Both the position numbers and the translations under genes were made by a program. Shown in pieces: positions 1 through 4,646 of a stretch of 8,728 bases of DNA; position 1 is the stretch's first letter; each line of letters opens with the position of its first letter. The DNA is from Phycisphaerae bacterium (GTDB taxonomy: Bacteria > Planctomycetota > Phycisphaerae > JAAYCJ01): assembly GCA_015486815.1 (NCBI GenBank), contig WFQY01000552.1:1-8728 (forward strand), written 5' to 3'. The notes beneath the pieces are model-generated. The model was not told where the DNA came from. It did no database searches and saw only the letters and a program-made list of their open reading frames with translations.

Positions 1-39
1 GATAAAAGATTTGTGGTGAATGTCGAAGGAAAAAAGTAA
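1..39 (+). CDS. 3' end of an unidentified upstream gene (partial)
   Basis: Frame 1 is open from the first base and reads twelve residues (DKRFVVNVEGKK) to a TAA at 37-39. The other two forward frames stop within the first 20 bases. The stop lies 21 bp before the permease start, a spacing typical of an operon, so this is plausibly the tail of a co-transcribed gene. Twelve residues are too few to name a family. A metalloregulator would be a reasonable guess from context only. Confidence 0.35.
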   Translation, partial: DKRFVVNVEGKK

Positions 40-60
40 AGCAAGAAGAGAAGATATATT

Positions 61-1362
61 ATGCAGCGAGAACTGAAAATATTATCGGGATTCGTAGCGG
101 TATTTCTATTGATGTATTTTGTTCCGCTCGATAGTCCGAAGGTGCAAAATGCGATATACGAATCGCTTAAGCTGACACAGTGGTATGCACGCGAACACGT
201 ATTGCTCTGTCTGGTGCCAGCGTTTTTTATCGCGGGTGCGATAGGTGTATTCATAAGCCAGCAGGCGGTAATGAAATATCTCGGCGCATCTGCAAATAAG
301 ATATTAGCTTATGCGGTAGCTTCGGTTTCCGGTGCGATATTAGCTGTCTGTTCGTGTACGATTTTACCATTGTTCACGGGCATATATCGAATGGGCGCAG
401 GTCTCGGACCTGCGATAGCGTTTCTCTATTCCGGACCCGCGATAAATGTATTAGCTATAATCCTTACCGCTCGCATATTGGGTTTCAAAATCGGACTCGC
501 TCGTGCGGTCGGTGCGATTGTCTTTAGCGTGGTGATAGGAATAATAATGCAGATGATTTTCGGCAATGAACAGCAGAAAATATCATCAAACCCCCAAGCA
601 ACTGACGCTGATGAAAATTCGCAAAGGCCACTTTGGCAGAATGCGGTTTATTTTGCCTCGATGGTTGGCATATTGATATTTGCAAATTGGGCGAAACCCG
701 ATAATGCTGCCGATTCGACTGTATGGGCAAAGATTTATATTCACAAATGGCAGATAACAGCTGGCTTTGCTGGGCTGCTCGGGTTGATATTGATTTTCTG
801 GTTCGGAGTTAAGGTCTGGAAGGTATTACTGTCAGCTATCGTTGTAGCGGGGGTTGGTCTGTGGTTTGCAAATACACCTCTTGCTGCATTTACGATTGGT
901 GCGGTATGTCTTTCGCTTATATTAGCCAGTGAAGATTCTCATCTGAAAGAATGGCTTACTTCTACGTGGTGGTTTGCGAAATTGATTCTGCCATTGTTGT
1001 TTGTCGGTGTCCTTATTGCTGGCTTGCTGTTAGGACGGGTTGGGCACGAAGGTTTGATTCCTTCGGAATGGATAGCATCATCGGTCGGTGGCAATTCTCT
1101 ATGGGCGAATCTGTTTGCTTCGGTAGCAGGTGCCTTTATGTATTTTGCGACGCTAACGGAAGTTCCGATTTTACAAGGTTTGATAGGCGCTGGTATGGGT
1201 AAGGGGCCTGCGTTGGCATTGCTTCTCGCTGGGCCCGCTCTCTCGCTTCCTAATATGCTTGTTATCCGTTCGGTAATCGGGACGAAAAAGACCGTTTGTT
1301 ACGTGAGTTTGGTTGTTGTGATGGCGACGATTTCCGGAATGATTTTCGGATATTTTGCATAA
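61..1362 (+). CDS. Two-repeat inner-membrane permease, ArsP/DUF318 (COG0701) type
   Basis: A 433-aa polytopic membrane protein with about 11-13 hydrophobic segments by eye (for example 7-24, 47-66, 80-105, 117-138, 147-168, 232-249, 252-290, 304-325, 346-365, 381-400 and 412-432). It has the two internal halves of the COG0701 permease family. The first half carries a Cys-Ser-Cys at 97-99 followed by a Gly-Pro-Ala at 125-127. The second half has Thr-Glu-Val-Pro at 366-369 and Gly-Pro-Ala at 391-393. A hydrophilic loop (about 169-195) separates them. Characterised relatives include ArsP, which exports trivalent organoarsenicals, and other family members are tied to metal efflux. This protein is longer than ArsP as I remember it (roughly 300-370 aa), so the substrate is open. 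A purine-rich stretch (GAAGAGAAG, 45-53) precedes the ATG by 7 nt. It is the first complete gene of the presumed operon; the conserved CSC would suit binding of a thiophilic substrate. Confidence 0.85.
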   Translation: MQRELKILSGFVAVFLLMYFVPLDSPKVQNAIYESLKLTQWYAREHVLLCLVPAFFIAGAIGVFISQQAVMKYLGASANKILAYAVASVSGAILAVCSCTILPLFTGIYRMGAGLGPAIAFLYSGPAINVLAIILTARILGFKIGLARAVGAIVFSVVIGIIMQMIFGNEQQKISSNPQATDADENSQRPLWQNAVYFASMVGILIFANWAKPDNAADSTVWAKIYIHKWQITAGFAGLLGLILIFWFGVKVWKVLLSAIVVAGVGLWFANTPLAAFTIGAVCLSLILASEDSHLKEWLTSTWWFAKLILPLLFVGVLIAGLLLGRVGHEGLIPSEWIASSVGGNSLWANLFASVAGAFMYFATLTEVPILQGLIGAGMGKGPALALLLAGPALSLPNMLVIRSVIGTKKTVCYVSLVVVMATISGMIFGYFA

Positions 1363-1416
1363 TTTGCTTAATATGTTTAATGTGGTTTTAATGTTTTAAT
1401 CTGAAAGGGTAGAACG

Positions 1417-2037
1417 ATGGCAACATTTGAAGAATTGTTTGAAGCTGGTATTATTATCCACGGGCACAGATGTCCCGCTATGCCTGTGGGCATCAAGGCT
1501 GGTCTTGCTGCGATGGAAAAGTTAGGGGTAACGCCTGCGAAGAACAAAGAATTGTTTTGTATCGCTGAGGCAGGCCCGACTCACGCTATGCATTGTTTTT
1601 GTGATGGTGTGCAATTTGCAACCGGCTGTACTTTTGGAAAGGGCAATATTATAAAAGCCAATTACGCAAAGTTAGCTTTTACTCTGATTGATGTGAAAAC
1701 GAAAAAAGCGGTGCGTGTCGTACTCAATCCGGTATTTCACAAAAAGGCACTTTCATCGGAATTTCTCAAGCAGAGACTATCGGGCGTCGAGCCTCAGGAT
1801 GTACCAGCTGAGATAGCGAATCCGATGATAGAAAATGCAATCTCTCAGCCTGATGATGTTTTGTTCAAAATTTCGGAAGTTTTCAATACAGACTTTACAC
1901 TGCCTAAAGGCACGTTCGAATGGGTAGAGTGTCAGAAATGTGGTGAGATAACCTTCGGCTGTGGCGTACGGGTTCAGGATGGCAAACAGGTATGCCTGCC
2001 CTGTTCCGGATACGAAGCAGCCGAGGTCAAACGTTAA
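1417..2037 (+). CDS. FmdE-family protein with C-terminal zinc ribbon
   Basis: A 206-aa soluble protein. The N-terminal FmdE domain (about 1-150) has the family signature His15-Gly-His17-x-Cys19-Pro with Gly25, and the second conserved block Cys60...Asp-Gly-Val-Gln...Gly70-Cys71-Thr-Phe-Gly-Lys-Gly. A C-terminal treble-clef or ribbon (about 168-199) has Cys172-x2-Cys175 and Cys193-x2-Cys196, suited to zinc. FmdE was first named in the formylmethanofuran dehydrogenase operon of methanogens, but many bacteria carry homologues with no methanofuran pathway and their biochemical role is unsettled. Nothing else from that pathway is present here. The conserved His and Cys residues suggest metal or thiol binding (inference). 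The ATG follows GAAAGGG (1403-1409) by 7 nt. A 54-bp AT-rich gap separates it from the permease, and its stop is 13 bp before the TauE gene. Confidence 0.9.
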   Translation: MATFEELFEAGIIIHGHRCPAMPVGIKAGLAAMEKLGVTPAKNKELFCIAEAGPTHAMHCFCDGVQFATGCTFGKGNIIKANYAKLAFTLIDVKTKKAVRVVLNPVFHKKALSSEFLKQRLSGVEPQDVPAEIANPMIENAISQPDDVLFKISEVFNTDFTLPKGTFEWVECQKCGEITFGCGVRVQDGKQVCLPCSGYEAAEVKR

Positions 2038-2050
2038 AAGGAAATTTAAA

Positions 2051-2803
2051 ATGCATACATTATATTTTGTTCCGTTGATGTTTTTCGGAATAGCATTTGT
2101 GTTTTCAATGCTTGGTATGGGCGGTTCGCAAATTTATATTCCGATACTCTTTTGGTGTGGCCTCGATTTCAAAACCGAGGCGATACCGCTCGGTATGTTG
2201 CTTAATGTTGTCAACAGTAGTTCAGCTGCGGTTACTTATACGCTAAAAAAGATGATAGATTGGCGGATAGCATTGACATTCGGAATAACGATGTTGATAT
2301 TTGCGCCGCTTGGTACGTGGCTTAATTTGCATCTGCCAACTCGTCCGATTATAGCTGTCTTTGCCATATTTACTGCGACCGCTGGTCTGCTGATGCTTAT
2401 TGGTTGGCGGCCTAAGGGTGGAAAATTAGCCACCAAAGGCAGGACAATATTGGGTGTTACAGGCGGAGCTGGTTTGGGATTTTTAGCTGGCCTTATCGGT
2501 AGAGGTGGCGGTTCGTTTATCGTACCGTTGTTATATATGTGTGGGCTCGAAGCAAAGACGGCAGCTGCCACTTCGAGTGTAGCTGTTACTTTTTCTGGTG
2601 TTTCGAGTTTTGTCTCGCATCTTGCAACCGCTGCCCGACCGAATTGGCTGCTTTGGGGTGCGTGCGTGATAGCTGTCTTCGCAGGCAGTCAGTTAGGCTC
2701 GCGGTTTATGTCAACAAAGCTCAAAGGTAAAGCGGTAAGAAGGGTCTTTGCGGTTGTGCTGCTTGTGGTAGCTGCTATTTTGATTATCAAAAATGTGTTA
2801 TAG
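2051..2803 (+). CDS. TauE/SafE-family membrane transporter
   Basis: A 250-aa membrane protein with about eight hydrophobic helices and the duplicated architecture of the TauE/SafE (COG0730) family. The glycine-rich repeat motif appears twice: Gly22-Met-Gly-Gly followed by a Pro at 31, and Gly150-equivalent GRGGGSF followed by Pro159. Family members are proposed or shown to move sulfite, sulfoacetate, thiosulfate-like or other sulfur-containing organic anions; the direction and substrate here cannot be read from sequence. The start at 2051 is chosen because AAGGA (2038-2042) lies 8 nt upstream and the protein then begins directly with the first membrane helix. The frame is open back to 1961, but that extension overlaps fmdE and is basic and hydrophilic. 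It is followed 32 bp later by the small thioredoxin gene, consistent with one operon. Confidence 0.9.
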   Translation: MHTLYFVPLMFFGIAFVFSMLGMGGSQIYIPILFWCGLDFKTEAIPLGMLLNVVNSSSAAVTYTLKKMIDWRIALTFGITMLIFAPLGTWLNLHLPTRPIIAVFAIFTATAGLLMLIGWRPKGGKLATKGRTILGVTGGAGLGFLAGLIGRGGGSFIVPLLYMCGLEAKTAAATSSVAVTFSGVSSFVSHLATAARPNWLLWGACVIAVFAGSQLGSRFMSTKLKGKAVRRVFAVVLLVVAAILIIKNVL

Positions 2804-2822
2804 GTGTGTATGTTTTTATGAT

Positions 2823-2829
2823 GGGAGAA
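2823..2829 (+). promoter_or_regulatory. Ribosome binding site deciding the ArsE-like start
   Basis: GGGAGAA sits 6 nt before the ATG at 2836. Alternative in-frame starts (GTG 2806, ATG 2818, ATG 2821) would add up to ten residues, have no comparable site, and would put a poorly conserved tail ahead of the first beta strand. Confidence 0.6.
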
Positions 2830-2835
2830 ACGGTT

Positions 2836-3072
2836 ATGAAGAAAATTCAAATACTCGGAACAGGCTGTCCTAAATGTCAAAAGCTCTTAGCTAATGCCGA
2901 AGCTGCCGCTAAGGAGCTTGGTATCGAATATGCAATCGAAAAAATAAATGAGATAGACAAAATTATGCAGTTTGGCGTTATGATGACTCCTGCGCTGGCG
3001 ATTGACGGTAAGGTACTTTCGAGCGGTAAATTATTATCCGTTGACGATATTAAAAATTTATTATCGAAATAA
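2836..3072 (+). CDS. arsE: Small cytoplasmic thioredoxin-fold protein with CPKC site (ArsE-like)
   Basis: A 78-aa protein of the thioredoxin_3 or 'small redox-active disulfide protein 2' type. The first beta strand (MKKIQILG) leads to Gly10-Cys11-Pro-Lys-Cys14, the redox site at the start of helix 1, and the cis-proline is Thr51-Pro52. A final Gly-Lys-containing hairpin and helix complete the fold. There is no signal peptide or membrane segment, so it should act in the cytoplasm. Such proteins often sit beside COG0701 permeases. Directly upstream of ArsF- and ArsG-family genes, it matches the arsEFG arrangement reported from Shewanella for nitroaromatic arsenical reduction and efflux; the arsE name rests on that context and on memory of the report, not on a diagnostic motif. 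Likely partners are the neighbouring membrane proteins, as a thiol reductant or metalloid chaperone. Confidence 0.82.
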   Translation: MKKIQILGTGCPKCQKLLANAEAAAKELGIEYAIEKINEIDKIMQFGVMMTPALAIDGKVLSSGKLLSVDDIKNLLSK

Positions 3073-3079
3073 AACAAAA

Positions 3080-3101
3080 TCGTCAGCTATTCGTCAACTA
3101 T
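3080..3101 (+). repeat. Tandem 11-bp direct repeat in the arsE-arsF gap
   Basis: Two head-to-tail units, TCGTCAGCTAT (3080-3090) and TCGTCAACTAT (3091-3101), differ at one base. They fill most of the 48-bp gap and end just before the arsF ribosome binding site (TGAGGA, 3106-3111). This could be a chance duplication, a small binding site or an mRNA processing feature; no partner is evident. Confidence 0.5.
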
Positions 3102-3120
3102 ATATTGAGGAAAAATAACA

Positions 3121-3675
3121 ATGGCTTCAAAATCCTTACCGAAGACGATAATAACCGTTGTGTTGTTACTTTTTGTCGGCGTGAGTTTGGTAACATTAAC
3201 GGTAAAAGAAAGGCAGAGGTCGCAAGCAAAGCGTCAGCTGGCAAAATCGGCAAAAGCTCAGCTCGCGACAAAGTCAGCTACCTCCGAACCCGCTGCCACG
3301 TCCGAACCTACCTCTAAGCCTGCTGCTGCAAAGATGCATAAAGTCATCGTGTATTATTTCCATGGCAATGTCCGATGTCCTACGTGCATAAAAATCGAAG
3401 CGTATGCACGAGAAGCTATCGAGTCGGCATTTGCTAACGAACTTCGTAGTGGAAAGCTGCAATTTATCGTCATTAACGCACAAAAGCCCGAAAATGAACA
3501 CTACATTTACGATTATAAACTCGTAAGTAAATCTCTGGTTGTTTCCGAAGTCTCCGGTGATAAGGAGCTGCGATGGAAGAATCTCAATCGTCTATGGGAG
3601 TTAATAGGCAATAAACGTGCGTTTATGAAATATGTACAAGACCAAGTGAGGGATTACATTAAGGATATTCGTTGA
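3121..3675 (+). CDS. arsF: Membrane-anchored thioredoxin-like protein, ArsF family
   Basis: A 184-aa protein with one N-terminal hydrophobic helix (9-27), a basic stretch (29-45), an Ala/Ser/Thr/Pro/Glu-rich linker (about 47-70) containing a repeated AATSEP/ATSEP-like unit, and then a thioredoxin-like domain (72-184). The domain begins with strand HKVIVYYFHG and carries Cys86-Pro-Thr-Cys89. Downstream conserved-looking blocks are the PENEHYIYDY segment (123-132) and RWKNLNRLWEL (151-161). This pattern matches the family named 'nitrophenyl compound nitroreductase subunit ArsF'. In the arsEFG system it is implicated in nitro reduction of aromatic arsenicals, but the fold itself only argues for disulfide or thiol chemistry. 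Start: ATG with TGAGGA 9 nt upstream. Oddity: basic residues are denser after the helix than before it, so the side of the membrane on which the domain lies is uncertain. Its stop overlaps the next start. Confidence 0.85.
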   Translation: MASKSLPKTIITVVLLLFVGVSLVTLTVKERQRSQAKRQLAKSAKAQLATKSATSEPAATSEPTSKPAAAKMHKVIVYYFHGNVRCPTCIKIEAYAREAIESAFANELRSGKLQFIVINAQKPENEHYIYDYKLVSKSLVVSEVSGDKELRWKNLNRLWELIGNKRAFMKYVQDQVRDYIKDIR

Positions 3676-4361
3676 TGAGCGAATTATTGACAGCTTCAAT
3701 CTGGGGATTATGGTTCGGAATATTGACATCCATAAGCCCCTGCCCGTTAGCAACGAATATAGCTGCGATTTCTTTTATCGGAAAACCACTCGCTCATCCC
3801 AAATATATCTTTTTGACGGGTATGCTATATACCCTCGGCCGAACTCTGACATATACGATTCCTGGTATTTTACTCGTTACGAGTATTCTGTCAGCTCCGG
3901 TGGTCTCGGAATTTTTGCAGGTTTATATGAATAAGATATTAGGCCCTGTGCTTATTATCACGGGAATGTTTCTGCTTGAGCTTTTAAGCGTTAATTTTGG
4001 TGGTGCGGGGGTAAGTGAAAAGGTGCATAAGCAAGCGGGAAAATGGGGAGTTTGGGGCGGACTGATATTAGGAGTTGTATTTGCGATGAGTTTTTGTCCC
4101 GTCTCAGCAGCTTTATTTTTCGGTAGTTTGATACCGTTAGCTGTCAAGTACGAATCTTATTTTCTGCTGCCTATTTTGTACGGCGTAGGTACAGCTCTTC
4201 CTGTTTTCGCATTTGCAATTTTCATTGCTTTCGGTGCCGACTTTATCGGAAAAGCCTTTAATTTGCTAAGCAAATTTGAAGTCTGGGCGAGAAATCTCAC
4301 GGGCATTGTTTTCATATTGGTAGGACTTTACCTTTCGGTGATATATATTTTTAACGCTTAG
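3675..4361 (+). CDS. arsG: CcdA/DsbD-like membrane protein, ArsG-family transporter
   Basis: A 228-aa membrane protein with six or seven hydrophobic helices and two pseudo-symmetric Cys-Pro sites: Ser21-Pro-Cys23-Pro-Leu-Ala-Thr-Asn and Ser139-Phe-Cys141-Pro-Val-Ser. This is the layout of the CcdA/DsbD beta-domain superfamily, in which the paired cysteines pass electrons across the membrane. The closest named family, from context and these motifs, is ArsG, annotated as an aromatic aminobenzylarsenical efflux permease. The chosen ATG at 3675 shares its A with the arsF stop TGA (3673-3675), which implies translational coupling; AAGGA (3661-3665) lies 9 nt upstream. A TTG three bases earlier is possible but less likely. 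Ordinary cytochrome c biogenesis CcdA is unlikely because no ccm/res genes are nearby and the partners are ArsE- and ArsF-like. It is the last gene before the convergent spacer. Confidence 0.85.
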   Translation: MSELLTASIWGLWFGILTSISPCPLATNIAAISFIGKPLAHPKYIFLTGMLYTLGRTLTYTIPGILLVTSILSAPVVSEFLQVYMNKILGPVLIITGMFLLELLSVNFGGAGVSEKVHKQAGKWGVWGGLILGVVFAMSFCPVSAALFFGSLIPLAVKYESYFLLPILYGVGTALPVFAFAIFIAFGADFIGKAFNLLSKFEVWARNLTGIVFILVGLYLSVIYIFNA

Positions 4362-4450
4362 AGCTTAGATATATTTCACTCGAAGCCATCTTTCGCTAAA
4401 TTTCATTCCTCACTCGAAAGTTAAAACGAATATTTCTTATATACCTCAAA

Positions 4451-4474
4451 CGATTCATCCGTAGATGATGATCG
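4451..4474. terminator. Candidate stem-loop in the convergent spacer
   Basis: CGAT(T)CATC (4451-4459) pairs with GATGATCG (4467-4474), giving eight base pairs with one bulged T and a 7-nt loop. It lies 90 bp after arsG. No clear U-tract follows on either strand, so it is at best a weak or factor-assisted terminator, or an mRNA 3'-end stabiliser. Confidence 0.25.
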
Positions 4475-4525
4475 ACAATTAACGATTTACGATGACCAAT
4501 TGGCAATTTAAGATGTTAAGCTTTT

Positions 4526-4544
4526 AGCCATTAGTCCGTTGGCT
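4526..4544. terminator. Short stem-loop in the convergent spacer
   Basis: AGCCA (4526-4530) pairs with TGGCT (4540-4544) around a 9-nt loop. It is flanked by T-rich bases (CTTTT before, TTATAAA after). A five-pair stem is weak, and this could be chance. Confidence 0.15.
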
Positions 4545-4554
4545 TTATAAACAG

Positions 4555-4572
4555 TTACGGAATTGTCCGCAA
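4555..4572 (-). terminator. Candidate stem-loop downstream of res
   Basis: In the minus-strand transcript, TTGCGGA pairs with TCCGTAA (seven pairs including one G-U) around a CAAT loop, 75 nt past the res stop. The plus-strand copy has an A-C mismatch, so it suits the res transcript better. No long U-run follows. Confidence 0.25.
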
Positions 4573-4646
4573 TCCGAAACCCGCAATTAGCAATACTCAA
4601 ATTAGCAACTTAAAGCTAAAATAAACTTTTTCTATAGATTACGTAT

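Larger units (their letters stand above)
4362..4646. other. Convergent intergenic spacer, no gene seen
   Basis: This 285-bp AT-rich stretch lies between the 3' ends of arsG (+) and res (-). I find no credible ORF, RNA gene or promoter. It contains short repeated words: GCTTAGA twice in tandem (4356-4369), TCACTCGAA at 4376-4384 and 4410-4418, and AATTAGCAA at 4585-4593 and 4600-4608. It also has three weak stem-loops listed separately. Its composition, rich in AATT, CGATT and GCAATT words, resembles degenerate intergenic repeat DNA and could be a decayed dispersed element. Confidence 0.6.

Noticed and set aside
1961..2050. A longer N-terminus for the TauE/SafE protein
   Set aside because: It would overlap fmdE by 77 bp, adds a basic non-membrane tail, and the ATG at 2051 has its own ribosome binding site.
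2236..2571. A 111-aa minus-strand reading frame opposite the TauE/SafE gene
   Set aside because: It is proline-rich with no family features and is antisense to a well-supported membrane protein.
2806..2835. GTG or earlier ATG start for the small thioredoxin-like protein
   Set aside because: The site GGGAGAA before 2836 and the family's usual short strand before CxxC favour the later ATG.
3675..4361. Cytochrome c biogenesis protein CcdA
   Set aside because: It has the same fold family and cysteine layout, but no cytochrome maturation genes are nearby, and the overlap with an ArsF-family gene points to ArsG.
4362..4646. Insertion sequence, MITE, CRISPR array or tRNA remnant between the two blocks
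   Set aside because: No terminal inverted repeats with target duplication, no regular repeat-spacer units, no cloverleaf and no transposase fragment were found.
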